Shown piece after piece: positions 34,213-43,536 of a DNA stretch of 64,000 nucleotides. Positions within the stretch are counted from its first letter, which is position 1, and every line of letters starts with the position of its first letter. The translations under genes and the position numbers were made by a program. The DNA comes from DASXMT01 sp963755985 (GTDB lineage Bacteria > Actinomycetota > Acidimicrobiia > Acidimicrobiales > RAAP-2). The notes beneath the pieces are model-generated. The model was given only the letters and a program-made list of their open reading frames with translations. It was not told the DNA's origin and made no database searches. The stretch spans positions 124,001 to 188,000 of the forward strand of contig CAVWLO010000001.1 in the NCBI GenBank assembly GCA_963755985.1, written 5' to 3'.

Positions 34213-35709
34213 TCATTCGTCTGTCCCACTCTTCTGTGCCGTGAACCGGGACCGCAGCTCCTTGCGGTCCACCTTGCCGAAATCGTTGTAGGGGATCTCG
34301 TCCACGAACAACAGTTGCTCGGGCAGCTTGAAGTTGGCGATGCGCCCGCTGCAGAAGTCGCGGAGCGCTTCGCTGGTCATCGGGTCCCGGGAGACGATGG
34401 CACACCCGACCCGGTTCCCCATCTCGGGGTCGGGGACCCCGACCACAGCCACGTCACGAACGGCGGGGTGGGTTCGCACCACCGCCTCGACCTCCGAGGG
34501 GGCGAATTTCTCTCCCCCCGGTTGATGGTGTCGGACAGGCGCCCGGCGGGGAACAGGTAACCCTCGGCGTCGGCCGAGACCATGTCCCCGGTCCGGAACC
34601 AGCCGGCCGGCACCGTTCGGTCGTCGGCCTGGGCCCCCGGGACGACGCTGCCGGCGCTCTTCACCCAGAGCTCTCCCACCGCCCCGGCGGGCACGGTGTC
34701 GCCGGAGGCGGCGTCGACGATCCGCACCTCGACGCCGGGCAGGGGACGGCCCACAGAAGCGAGGTGCTCGGCCGAGTGGTCGCCCGGTCCCAATGCGGTG
34801 ATCGAGCCCATCGTCTCGGTCTGACCGAATGTGTTGGTCAGCTCCACCCCGGGCAGTGAGGCCAGGGCCCGCCGGACCAACTCGGGCGAGGCCGGCGCGG
34901 CCCCGTAGGTCAGGCTGGTCAGCGAGCGGAGATCGGTGGTGTCAAAGTCCGGGTGGTCGAGGATCCGGTGCAACATGGTCGGGACCAGAAACGAGGTCTG
35001 CACACCGTGCCGGGCGACCAGAGCCAGCCACTCACCCGCGTCGAAGCGGGTTTGGACCACGGTCGTGTTGCCCTTGGCCAGCTGCACCATCAGGCCGAGC
35101 ATGCCCCCGATGTGCACGAGCGGCACGCACATGAGCGACACCGAGGGTTCGGCCTCGACGGCGGGAGCGAAGGCAGCGATCCTCGGGCCGATCAGCCCGT
35201 GGGTCAGCACCACCGGCTTAGGCGTTCCGGTGGTGCCGCTGGTGAACAGGATCACGGCCTCGTCACCCGGCGCGGGGTCGAGGCGCGTCCTGCCGGTCAC
35301 CGGGCGCCACCCCGAGCAGCACCTCGAGGCCGAGGACGGTGGTGTGGCCGGTACCGCCGAGAAGGCCGACCGAGCCTGGTCCGGCCACGCCGATCGGCGC
35401 CGTCTCCGCCGCCTCCATCAACACGGCCAGCTCGCCGCTGGTCAATCGGGGATTCATCAACGCCGCCGCCGCGCCCACATGGGTCGTGGCGATCAGGGCT
35501 GCGGTCGACAGCACGCTGGTGTCGTCGACCAGCGGGATCCGCTGTCCCGGGATGACACCGGCAGAGCGGAGTCCCGCCCGACACCGGTCGACCGCGCCGT
35601 CGAGCTCGCCGTAGGTGGTGACGGTCCCGTCGATGATCAGGGCGGCGCGAGTTGGGTCCGAGGCGGTCACGCCCTCGAGCACCCGGCCGAACGGCCTCGC
35701 CATGGGCAT
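34213..35709 (-). pseudogene. Acyl-CoA synthetase, frameshifted twice
   Basis: Three frames make one ligase. The first (ATG 35709 or 35703) covers the N domain to LGLEVLLGVAPGD; the second resumes at RLDPAPGDEAVILFTSGTTGTPK-type P-loop and runs through FGQTETMGS and GWFRTGDMV to RLSDTINRG; the third gives PAVRDVAVVGVPDPEMGNRV to NDFGKVDRKEL. The second break is at a C run of six (34514-34519) where one extra base restores GGEKFAPSEVEAVV; the first, near 35285-35300, looks like one extra base. Start follows the amidohydrolase stop by 5 bases. Confidence 0.82.
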
Positions 35710-35713
35710 CGTC

Positions 35714-36739
35714 CTAGGCCGCGTCGGGGACCGCGAACAGCTTGGCGAAATTGCCACCGGTGATGGCCTGGCGCAGACCCGGTTCGGAGCCGTCGAAGAT
35801 GACGTCCAGCTCGTGCTGGGTGTTGGGCCACGTTCCTTCGAAGTGCGGGTAGTCGCTCCCCCACAGGAGCGACTCCACGCCGGTGACGTCAATGGTCGAC
35901 AGCAGGGCCCGATCGTGCTGGAAGGTGGCGTGCACCTGCCGACGAATGATCTCGCTCGGAAGGGCCGAGAGCTTGGGACGGGCCCACATTCCGTGCTGGG
36001 TGTACCCCTCGTCCATCCGTTCCATCAGGGCGGGTAGCCAGGATGCGCCACCCTCCACCACGATGACGTGCATCCGCGGGTGGGCGTCGAGCACACCCGA
36101 GGCGACCAGGTGGGCGATCAATCTCTGCGGTGGGAAGAAGGTCTCGGTGTAGTTGATGACGGCCCCGCCCCGGCCGCGGGCCACGACCGGGTCGGCCCCG
36201 GTGCCGACGTGGCTGGTCATGCGCACCCCGGTGGACTCGATGGCCGACCACACCGGCTCGTAGACCGGATCGTTGTAGAGCCGGTCGTCCGGAGCATGGG
36301 CCGGGAGGTTGACGGCCTGGAAACCGAGCCCGGCCGCCCGTTCGATCTCGGACACCGCATCGACGATGTCCACGATGGGGATGATGGCGGCGCCGATGTA
36401 GCGAGGTGACACGCTCATGAAGCTGTCCAGCAACCAGTCGTTGTAGACGCGGCTCAGCTCGAGGGACAGGGCACGGTCCGGGCACATGGGCAACCAAAGG
36501 CCCAACGAGGGGAACATCAGCTCGGCCCACACGTCCTGGCTCTCGAGGTCGTGGAGCCGGGCCACCGGGTCGCCCTGGCCAGGAGCCCGGACCTTCCCGC
36601 TGGTGTCCACCGGGTTCCGCCGGATGACCACGCCGTCGATGGAGATGGCCTCACGATCACCGTCACGTTCCACCCGGAGCGTCCGATCGCGGTACTTGGC
36701 CGGCGTGTTCTTGAGCCACAGGTCGCTCGGTTCGAGCAC
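35714..36739 (-). CDS. Amidohydrolase_2 family protein, damaged N terminus
   Basis: 341 residues from the GTG at 36739: LEPSDLWLKNTP, PIVDIVDAVSEIERA, GTGADP, VVEGGASWLPALMERMDEGY, and LLWGSDYPHFEGTWPNT with the metal Asp. This is the family found near DUF35 and steroid genes. Family proteins start with about 20 residues ending in ISADSHVLEP. Here, in another frame, ATG at 36767 with AAGGGAG upstream gives MTVNSRRFP, and ADSH is encoded just before the GTG; the piece between is missing and the frame is lost by one base. I infer a small deletion between CGATTCC repeats or an assembly fault. Confidence 0.82.
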   Translation of the reverse strand: MLEPSDLWLKNTPAKYRDRTLRVERDGDREAISIDGVVIRRNPVDTSGKVRAPGQGDPVARLHDLESQDVWAELMFPSLGLWLPMCPDRALSLELSRVYNDWLLDSFMSVSPRYIGAAIIPIVDIVDAVSEIERAAGLGFQAVNLPAHAPDDRLYNDPVYEPVWSAIESTGVRMTSHVGTGADPVVARGRGGAVINYTETFFPPQRLIAHLVASGVLDAHPRMHVIVVEGGASWLPALMERMDEGYTQHGMWARPKLSALPSEIIRRQVHATFQHDRALLSTIDVTGVESLLWGSDYPHFEGTWPNTQHELDVIFDGSEPGLRQAITGGNFAKLFAVPDAA

Positions 36740-36767
36740 GTGGGAATCGGCGGGAATTCACTGTCAT

Positions 36768-37103
36768 GTGCAGGTGCTCCCTTCATCATGCAGCGCTCTC
36801 ACGTCTGCCCGGTCGAGACGGCTGAGTCCGGTCGGTCGCCGACGACGGCGATCTCTCCGCTGCGAAAATAGCAATTTTCAGGGGATGCCGCCACGGGCAC
36901 CGATTGGGCGACAGCCGGGGTGCCTCCGTGGGGCGGTCGGCTCCGGATCACACGCGAGCAGCCGTTCCCGGTCGGTTGCCAGTAGCGTCGTCGTGTGATG
37001 TCGCAGGGGGCTGCCATCCGATCACCGGCCACCCGGGCGGAGAACAGCAGGGGCACCGCCACCGCGGCACCGCCACATGGGCACAACGGACAAGGGGGAA
37101 CTC
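36768..37103. other. Divergent intergenic region, 336 bases
   Basis: Between the amidohydrolase and the alcohol dehydrogenase. It holds one AT-rich inverted repeat (36864-36879) and a CGCATTGG-free GC-rich remainder. No coding frame with a ribosome site except the dehydrogenase itself. Confidence 0.4.
36864..36879. promoter_or_regulatory. AT-rich inverted repeat, possible operator
   Basis: GAAAAT-AGCA-ATTTTC, an exact 6-bp inverted repeat with a 4-base gap in GC-rich surroundings. No T tail follows, so a divergent promoter or operator is more likely than a terminator. Confidence 0.35.
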
Positions 37104-38225
37104 ATGAGGACACGAGGTGCGGTCATCAGCACGTCGCCAGGCCGGTACGAGACCATGGAACTGGAGCTGGACGAGCCGGGCCAGGACGAGCTGCTGGTCC
37201 GGATGGTGGCATCGGGTCTGTGCCACTCTGACGATCATCTGGCCACCGGCGACCTCCGCCCGTCCGTACTTCCCATGGCTGGCGGCCACGAGGGGTCCGG
37301 CGTGGTCGAGCGGGTCGGGCCCCACACGCCTGGGTTCGAGGTCGGGGACCACGTCGTGTTCTCCTTCTTGCCTGCCTGCGGCCGGTGCCGGTGGTGCGCA
37401 ACCGGCCAACAGAACCTCTGCACCTTCGGCGCGACCATCCTGAGCGGCTCCCGCCCGGGGGACCCCGAGAGCTTCCGCCTCCATACCCTCGACGGTCAGC
37501 GCGTTGCTCAGCTGTCGGGCGTCTCCACCTTTTGCGAGCACACCGTGGTATCGGTCATGTCGGCGGTGAAGGTACCGAAGGATCTCCCGCTGGAGACCCT
37601 GTGCCTATTGGGCTGTGGCGTGGGCACCGGCTGGGGTGCTTCGGTGCACTCGGCGGAGCTCACCCCGGGCGACACGGTGATCATCATGGGCATCGGCGGC
37701 ATCGGCATCAATGCCGTCCAGGGCGCCGCCCACGCCGGGGCGTCCCACGTCATCGCGGTCGACCCGGTCGCCATGAAGCGGGAGGCGGCCGAGGACCTGG
37801 GGGCGACCCACGCCTTTGCGCAGATCGCTGAGGCCGACGAGTTCGCCAAGAGCGTCACCGACGGGCAGGGAGCCGACGCGGTCATCGTCACCGTGGGTGT
37901 CACCACCGGTGAGCACGTGGCTCAGGCCTTCGCGGCCACCCGCAAGGGGGGGACCGTTGTGGTCACCGGCATCGGCGCCGTGTCCGACTTCGGCATCCCC
38001 GTCTCGCTCCTGGAGCTGACGCTGTCCCAGAAGCGGATCCAGGGTTCGCTCTTCGGTGCCTGCAACCCCACGGCCGACATCCCCCGCCAGATACAGCTCT
38101 ACCGGGAGGGCCAGCTCAAGCTGGACGAGCTCATCACGACGACCTACGCCTTGGACGAGGTGAGCAAGGGGTACGAGGACATGCACGCGGGAACGAACAT
38201 CCGAGGAGTGGTCCTTTACACCTGA
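37104..38225 (+). CDS. NDMA-dependent (mycofactocin-type) zinc alcohol dehydrogenase
   Basis: 373 residues, medium-chain dehydrogenase. Catalytic zinc ligands Cys40 and His62 (GGHEGSG), structural zinc cysteines 92, 95, 98 and 106 in ACGRCRWCATGQQNLC, and GIGGIG in the Rossmann fold. The sequence follows the NDMA-dependent alcohol dehydrogenase family, whose tightly held NAD is re-oxidised through mycofactocin. ATG at 37104 has GGGGGAA 5 bases upstream. It stands alone and converges on a CoA-transferase. Likely role: oxidation of a P450-made primary alcohol to the aldehyde. Confidence 0.93.
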   Translation: MRTRGAVISTSPGRYETMELELDEPGQDELLVRMVASGLCHSDDHLATGDLRPSVLPMAGGHEGSGVVERVGPHTPGFEVGDHVVFSFLPACGRCRWCATGQQNLCTFGATILSGSRPGDPESFRLHTLDGQRVAQLSGVSTFCEHTVVSVMSAVKVPKDLPLETLCLLGCGVGTGWGASVHSAELTPGDTVIIMGIGGIGINAVQGAAHAGASHVIAVDPVAMKREAAEDLGATHAFAQIAEADEFAKSVTDGQGADAVIVTVGVTTGEHVAQAFAATRKGGTVVVTGIGAVSDFGIPVSLLELTLSQKRIQGSLFGACNPTADIPRQIQLYREGQLKLDELITTTYALDEVSKGYEDMHAGTNIRGVVLYT

Positions 38226-38275
38226 TTCGAGGGCCGGTGGGGCCAGAGGATCCTGCGCCGGTCGGGGCCCGAGCC

Positions 38276-39487
38276 CTACGGGCTGACCACGACGGCGTCT
38301 GACCGCACCAGGGCATCGATCTCCTCGGGCGAGTAGCCCACTTCTTCGAGGACCTCTCGCGAGTGCTGACCCTGGTCGGGTCCAGGCCGGCGGATCTGGA
38401 GGACCTCATCGTCGAACTGTGCCGGGGCCGCGGCCAACCGCAAGGGGGGATGGGAGGGGTGGGCCATGAGATAGCCGTTCTCGACAACGGCCGGGTCGAC
38501 GGCCACCTCGGCCGGGGTGGCAACGAAGGAGAAGATGCAGTGTTCGTTGCTCAGTCGCTCGGCCAGGTCGTCACGGTCCATGGAACCAATGGCCTCGCCC
38601 AGTCGATTGCAGATCTCCGGCCACGCCGCTCGTCGCACCGAGTCCTCGGAAAACGGCTCGATCAACTCGACGAGACCCAGGGCCCGGCAGGTGGGCTCCC
38701 AGTAGCGGGGCTCGTCCAGCATCATCAACATGAGCCACCGGTGGTCGCCGGTTCGGTAGGTCCAGCCCAAAGGGCTCCGTTCGCCGGGCACGGCGGTGAG
38801 GCGGGGCGGCTCGGTCCCGGCCACCGAGGCATAGGCGAGGTCCGGCCCGAGGGTCCAGTTGGCCCCGTTCAGCAACGATGTGTCGACGACCACCCCCTCC
38901 CCGGTCCGCTGGGCGTGCACCAAGGCGGCGCAGATACCGCCGGCCAGGAACATCCCCGTCGGCACATCGCCAAAGGCGGGGCGGGGCGAGACCAACTGGT
39001 CGGCTCCCGGATCGGTGAGCATGTGCGCCACTCCCCCTCGCGACCAGAACGAGACGGCGTCGAACCCGCCCAACTCGGCTCCCTCGCCCCGCTGTCCCTG
39101 ACCGTGGCCACGGGCGACCACCAGGGCCGGGTTCACCTTGAACAGGTCCTCGGGCTCGGTGTGCAGCTTGCGTCGCACCCGCGGCAGTTGATTGGTGACG
39201 TACACGTCGGCCCATGCCACCAGACGCTCGAATACCTGGCGCCCGGACGGTTCGAGTACATCGATCGACACTCCTCGCTTGTTCCGGTTCACCAACTGGA
39301 AGAGGTAGTCGTACCCGTCGGCGTCGGCCACCAGGCCCTGGCTGATGATCTGGCGCATGGGGTCGCCCTCGGGCCGCTCGATCTTGACCACGTCCGCTCC
39401 CCAGTCGGCCAAAGCGGCACAGGCCGACGGCACGAAACCATGCTCGGAGAACTCGAGGACTTTGATCCCGGTCAGTGGAAGGGTCAT
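38276..39487 (-). CDS. Class III CoA-transferase (CaiB/BaiF family)
   Basis: 403 residues. N-terminal GIKVLEFSEHGFVPSACAAL with LADWGADVVKIERPEGDPMR, then VNRNKRGVSIDV, RGHGQG and the catalytic Asp in PAFGDVPTGM; these are the standard class III motifs. It would swap CoA between an acyl-CoA and a free acid, saving ATP. ATG overlaps the SDR stop (ATGA at 39484-39487). Confidence 0.92.
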   Translation of the reverse strand: MTLPLTGIKVLEFSEHGFVPSACAALADWGADVVKIERPEGDPMRQIISQGLVADADGYDYLFQLVNRNKRGVSIDVLEPSGRQVFERLVAWADVYVTNQLPRVRRKLHTEPEDLFKVNPALVVARGHGQGQRGEGAELGGFDAVSFWSRGGVAHMLTDPGADQLVSPRPAFGDVPTGMFLAGGICAALVHAQRTGEGVVVDTSLLNGANWTLGPDLAYASVAGTEPPRLTAVPGERSPLGWTYRTGDHRWLMLMMLDEPRYWEPTCRALGLVELIEPFSEDSVRRAAWPEICNRLGEAIGSMDRDDLAERLSNEHCIFSFVATPAEVAVDPAVVENGYLMAHPSHPPLRLAAAPAQFDDEVLQIRRPGPDQGQHSREVLEEVGYSPEEIDALVRSDAVVVSP

Positions 39488-40344
39488 GGACGTGGAGCGT
39501 AGCCCTGGTCGTCCGGCCCTATGACTGGTGCTGGCGCGAGGTGCTCACTCGGCGCTCTGCCTTTCGACCGCACGTACCCGTCGATATCCTGACCCCGCTC
39601 GGCGATCTCGTCACCCACCTCGGGGGTGGTGAGGACGAGGAAGCGGTCCTCGACGATGGCATCGACAACCAGGTCGCCCACCACCGACGCCTCGACCACG
39701 GGCAGCGCCGGTGCCCGGGGTGACGTGGCCGTTCCGAAGTACCGGATGTGCTCGGCGATGTTGGTGATCACCCCGGCCGGGCACAGGCAGCTGACACCGA
39801 TGCCCTGGGGCCGCAAATAGAGAGCCAGCGACTCGGACAGCCCGACGATCGCATGCTTGGTCGTCGTGTACGGGAGCCGGTCGTACCCGTACGGCAGCAG
39901 CCCCGCCGTCGACGCGGTGTTGACCACGTGCCCTCGCTGTTGCTCCAACAGCAGGGGCAAGAACACCTGATTACTGCGAACGATGCCCAACAGGTTGATG
40001 TCGAGAGCCCGTTGCCACTCCTCGAGCGGGATGGCCTCGGGCGAACCGACGGCCAGGACGCTGACGTTGTTCATGACCACGTCGACCCGACCGAAGCGGT
40101 CGAGGCACATGTCGCGGACCCCCTCGAAATCGGCGAGCTGTGCCACGTCGCACCGCAGGGCGACGGCATCGCCCTCCTCGGCCCGGATCTCCCCGGCCAC
40201 GGCCTCGGCCCGCTCCTCATCGACGTCGGTCACCACGACGTGACTCTTCTTCCGGGCCAGGGAGTGGGCCACGGCCCGGCCGATCCCGCTGCCCGCCCCG
40301 GTGATGACGGCCACCGAGTCGACGAGGTCGACGAACGCGGTCAC
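39484..40344 (-). CDS. Short-chain dehydrogenase/reductase
   Basis: 286 residues: TGAGSGIG motif, NTASTAG serine and YTTTK Tyr-Lys are in place, but NNAG is NNVS. The GTG start at 40344 overlaps the TetR stop as GTGA. The C terminus (PSEHLAPAPVIGPDDQGYAP) extends past the usual dinucleotide-domain end. Forms the operon TetR-SDR-CoA-transferase. Confidence 0.88.
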   Translation of the reverse strand: MTAFVDLVDSVAVITGAGSGIGRAVAHSLARKKSHVVVTDVDEERAEAVAGEIRAEEGDAVALRCDVAQLADFEGVRDMCLDRFGRVDVVMNNVSVLAVGSPEAIPLEEWQRALDINLLGIVRSNQVFLPLLLEQQRGHVVNTASTAGLLPYGYDRLPYTTTKHAIVGLSESLALYLRPQGIGVSCLCPAGVITNIAEHIRYFGTATSPRAPALPVVEASVVGDLVVDAIVEDRFLVLTTPEVGDEIAERGQDIDGYVRSKGRAPSEHLAPAPVIGPDDQGYAPRP

Positions 40345-41051
40345 CGCCGGCGACGGCCGGCGCCGGGCGGAAAGGCCTCGAGCGCGTCGAGCGCGTCGAG
40401 GGTGGCGGCAGAGACCGGCGCCTGGAGGAAGCCGATGATCCCGTCCAGCAGCTCGGCGACGTGCAGTCGGTAGGGGGTGACCGGGGATCGGTGGCGTCTG
40501 GCCCTCTCCCGGTCGGCGCAGGCGTGGACACAGATGGTCAGCGCCTGCTCGATGCGGGATGATCGCACCGACGGAGGGATGTCGGGCAGCAGATCGGAGA
40601 TGTGGCCGATGAAGTCCTCGGTCGTCGCCCGGAAACGCTCGGACAGCCGTCCGAAGGGGTGGTCGGCGACGCCGTAGCACTGGAGCTGGACCAGAAAGGT
40701 CAGGTAGTAGCTGTCCTCTGCCTCGGCCTCCTCCACGATCGGCAGCAGGTAGGCCTCGACGCAGGACCGGAGATCGTCGGGGCGGGCCTGGGCGGCCAAC
40801 AGCTGCCGTCGGCGGTTCAGGCCGGGGAGGCGGTACTCGAGTATGGCCCGGAGGAGCCCCTGCTTCGAACCGAAGTGGTACCGGACAGCCGAGTTGTTGG
40901 CGTTCCCGGCCTCGGCCCCGATCTTGCGGAGTGAGACCCCGTCGATGCCCTGTTCGGCGAACAGCCGCTCGGCGGCGAGGATCAGCTGCTCGCTCGTCGA
41001 CGACGCCGTCGACACCAGTCCGGATCGCGACAGGACTACCGAGGTGGCCAC
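40341..41051 (-). CDS. TetR-family regulator
   Basis: 236 residues. HTH region VSLRKIGAEAGNANNSAVRYHF followed by SKQGLLRAILEYR at about residues 35-75, a form seen in regulators with a YHFGSK helix. GTG at 41051 is chosen because a TTGACT-17-TTAGCT promoter ends six bases before it, so the message would be leaderless. First gene of an operon with an SDR and CoA-transferase, and divergent from the carboxymuconolactone-decarboxylase-like gene, which it probably also controls. Confidence 0.88.
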   Translation of the reverse strand: MATSVVLSRSGLVSTASSTSEQLILAAERLFAEQGIDGVSLRKIGAEAGNANNSAVRYHFGSKQGLLRAILEYRLPGLNRRRQLLAAQARPDDLRSCVEAYLLPIVEEAEAEDSYYLTFLVQLQCYGVADHPFGRLSERFRATTEDFIGHISDLLPDIPPSVRSSRIEQALTICVHACADRERARRHRSPVTPYRLHVAELLDGIIGFLQAPVSAATLDALDALEAFPPGAGRRRR

Positions 41052-41057
41052 GACTGG

Positions 41058-41086
41058 AGCTAACCACCTTGCAGGGAGAAAGTCAA
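41058..41086 (-). promoter_or_regulatory. Promoter for the TetR operon
   Basis: Read leftward: TTGACT (41086-41081), 17-base spacer, TTAGCT (41063-41058). The -10 ends 6 bases before the GTG at 41051, which suggests leaderless translation, common in Actinobacteria. Confidence 0.45.
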
Positions 41087-41130
41087 TCGCCTTAGAGTTC
41101 TGACAGATGACTTCGAGGGAGGGCGGCAGC

Positions 41131-42039
41131 GTGATGGGGAGCGACAGCAGGGACAGCGGGAGCGGCGCCACGGAGGGCAGCGACCCAAGAGGCGGCGACA
41201 CCGGCGACGGCCGCGCCATCGACGACCCGACGTCGGACCGGGCCCAGGCCATACGGATGTACTGCGAGGTCATGACGGTGGAACCCGAACAGGTGACGAG
41301 CCCCTACGCCGCGTCCACCTTGGACTTCGTCTTCGGCCATGTCTGGTCTCGCGACGGGTTGAGCCGGCGAGACCGTCGATGGGTCACCCTGGCCTGTGTG
41401 GCCGGGGCCGACTCCGTCGGGCCGATCGACGCCCACGTGTACGCCGCGCTCAACAGCGGCGACATCACGATCGTCGAGATGCTGGAGTTCGTGCTCCATT
41501 TCGCCGTCTATTGCGGCTGGCCCAAGGGCTCCCACGTGGAGGGCGTGATCCGCCAACAGTGGGCCCGGATCCAAGAGGAGCGTGGCCAGGCGTCCGCCCC
41601 TCTCCCGCCGCTGACCATCGACTCGCTCGGTCCCGGTGACCCCGAGGAGCGGGTCAGGGGGGGCGAGGAGGCATTCCGCGACATCAACTTGATCGGTGCC
41701 CCGGCGCGGGATACGCCGTACACCCAGGCCGGCATCTTGAACTTCGTCTTCGGGCATGTGTGGCAGCGGCCCGGCCTGAGCCGGCGGGACCGCCGGCTCA
41801 TCACCCTGGCCTGCGTGGGCATCGACGACTCGGTCATGCCCATCCGCAGCCACGTAGGCTCGGCACTGAAGTCCGGTGACATTAGTCTCGGCGAGATGCG
41901 AGAGGTCGCCCTCCAGTTCTCGGCCTACTACGGTTTCGCCAAGGGCGAGTTCCTCAGCGAGGTGGCCGAGGAGACATGGGACCGTCTCGTCGAACAAGGG
42001 CTCGTCGCCCAAGGCGGTACGGTCGATCATCCCGGTTGA
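41131..42039 (+). CDS. Tandem carboxymuconolactone-decarboxylase-like protein
   Basis: About 302 residues carrying two AhpD/CMD units. Each has FVFGHVW...GLSRRDRR-(W/L)-(V/I)TLACV, in the first and second halves, then a helix pair ending WPKG or FAKG. This internal duplication is clear by eye. No CxxC redox pair is seen, so decarboxylase- or lactonase-like chemistry is more likely than peroxidase. GTG/ATG at 41131/41134 follow GGGAGG 8 bases upstream and are preferred to the ATG at 41107, which has no site. Upstream gene of a SnoaL-like protein. Confidence 0.82.
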   Translation: MMGSDSRDSGSGATEGSDPRGGDTGDGRAIDDPTSDRAQAIRMYCEVMTVEPEQVTSPYAASTLDFVFGHVWSRDGLSRRDRRWVTLACVAGADSVGPIDAHVYAALNSGDITIVEMLEFVLHFAVYCGWPKGSHVEGVIRQQWARIQEERGQASAPLPPLTIDSLGPGDPEERVRGGEEAFRDINLIGAPARDTPYTQAGILNFVFGHVWQRPGLSRRDRRLITLACVGIDDSVMPIRSHVGSALKSGDISLGEMREVALQFSAYYGFAKGEFLSEVAEETWDRLVEQGLVAQGGTVDHPG

Positions 42040-42077
42040 ACGGAAGGTCGACCTGTCGACACCACGATGGGAGGGCG

Positions 42078-42563
42078 ATGGTGAACGAGGAGCTCCGATC
42101 GAACGCGAACGCCGCCGACAGTGAAGCGGAGGCCGTCCGTACGCTGGTGGCCGTCGAGGAGATCCAGCAGCTGAAAGCCCGCTATTTCCGGCTGATGGAC
42201 ACCAAGCAGTGGGACGACTGGTCCGACCTGTTCACCGAGGACTGCGTCGTCTGGGTGGAGGACCAGCCGGACGTGACCTACACCAGCCGCGACCAGTTCG
42301 TCGGGTCAACCAGCTCGATCCTGGCCGATGCAGTGACCACCCATCATGGCCATATGCCGGAGATCACGTTCGAGCCCGGGGGTGACGAGGACCGGGCCCA
42401 GGGTATCTGGGCCATGGAGGACTACGTACGGATTCCCACCCCGGACGGCGACATCACCCTCCGGGGTTACGGCCACTATTACGAGCGCTACCGACGGGGC
42501 ACCGACGGCCGATGGCGGATCGCCTGGCTCCGGCTCGAGCGGCTCCGGGTGGACTATCTCTGA
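42078..42563 (+). CDS. SnoaL/NTF2-like protein
   Basis: 161 residues with the N-terminal helix pair EEIQQLKARYFRLMDTKQWD and DLFTEDCVVWVED of SnoaL-like cone folds, and GRWRIAWLRLERLRVDYL at the end. Such proteins include small isomerases, cyclases and dehydratases, or have no enzyme activity. ATG at 42078 follows GGGAGGG closely; GTG one codon later is equally good. 38 bases after the CMD-like gene, so one operon. Confidence 0.85.
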   Translation: MVNEELRSNANAADSEAEAVRTLVAVEEIQQLKARYFRLMDTKQWDDWSDLFTEDCVVWVEDQPDVTYTSRDQFVGSTSSILADAVTTHHGHMPEITFEPGGDEDRAQGIWAMEDYVRIPTPDGDITLRGYGHYYERYRRGTDGRWRIAWLRLERLRVDYL

Positions 42564-42580
42564 CCGCTCCCCGTCCCTGA

Positions 42581-43429
42581 TCACATGGGCGGCGTCTTGA
42601 GCATCGCTCCGGCGTCGATGCGGATGTTCATGCCGGTGATGTACCGGGACTCGTCGCTGGCCAGGAAGGTCATCAGGCTGCTCACGTCCGACGGGTCGAT
42701 GTAGGGAATGGGCATGGCCTGCATCAGGGGCAGCGAGTCCATGACGTCCTCCCGCTTCGGGTTCTCCAGATCGGGCCGGAAGGCGCGATAGACGTCGACG
42801 TTGTGCAACAGGTGTGTGTCGGTGTTGGTGGGATGCACACCGTTCATCCTGATCATGTGCGGGGCCAGTTGCAGGGCCAGCACCTCGACGTAGCGGATGA
42901 CCGTCTGCTTGGCCCACGAATAGCCGACCCCGCCGGTGTTGCCCATCATCTCCGTGGTGCCCTTCATCATCCCGGCCGTCGAGCCGGTGACGACGACCGA
43001 GGCTCCCGACTTGAGGTGAGGCAGGGAGACGGCCACGGTGTTCATGGCGCCGATCAGGTCGACGTCGGTGGCGTCGACGAACCCGGCGCACAGTGTGTCG
43101 TCCCGGCCCGGGCAGATGCCGGCATTGGCCAGGACCACGTCGACATGGCCGAACGCGCCAATCCCCTCGTCGATGACCTCCTTCAACTGCTCCCGGAGAC
43201 GCACGTCGCCCTTCCTGGCGATGATCTTCCGCCCGGTGGCCTCTACTTCCTTGACCGTCTGATCGAGGTCCTCGGGAGTTGCATTCGGATAGTTCATGCT
43301 GGCGATGGGAGCGCACAGGTCGACGGCGATGATGTCCGCACCCTCTTCGGCGAACCGGACGGCATGGCTGCGGCCCTGGCCTCGCGCTGCCCCCGTGATA
43401 AATGCGACTTTTCCGTCGAGCTTCCCCAT
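42581..43429 (-). CDS. Mycofactocin-coupled SDR
   Basis: 282 residues: GKVAFITGAARGQGRSHAVR (12-19 is TGAARGQG), AVDLCAPI with the extra insert, ANAG, and YSWAKQ for the Tyr-Lys pair. The GQGRSHAVR-x-AEEGADIIAVD pattern and inserted segment mark the mycofactocin-coupled carveol-dehydrogenase-like family, whose NAD does not leave and is recycled through mycofactocin. ATG at 43429 has GGAGG 7 bases upstream. Convergent with the SnoaL-like gene. Confidence 0.9.
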   Translation of the reverse strand: MGKLDGKVAFITGAARGQGRSHAVRFAEEGADIIAVDLCAPIASMNYPNATPEDLDQTVKEVEATGRKIIARKGDVRLREQLKEVIDEGIGAFGHVDVVLANAGICPGRDDTLCAGFVDATDVDLIGAMNTVAVSLPHLKSGASVVVTGSTAGMMKGTTEMMGNTGGVGYSWAKQTVIRYVEVLALQLAPHMIRMNGVHPTNTDTHLLHNVDVYRAFRPDLENPKREDVMDSLPLMQAMPIPYIDPSDVSSLMTFLASDESRYITGMNIRIDAGAMLKTPPM

Positions 43430-43536
43430 GCTGGTTCCTCCCGGTTCGACCATGCGTGTCCTTGCCTGTGAGGTTACACAAGGCTCGGCGACGGTGAAAC
43501 GGATGTTGTCGCGTCGAGGGCCGGGGCGGCGAACGG

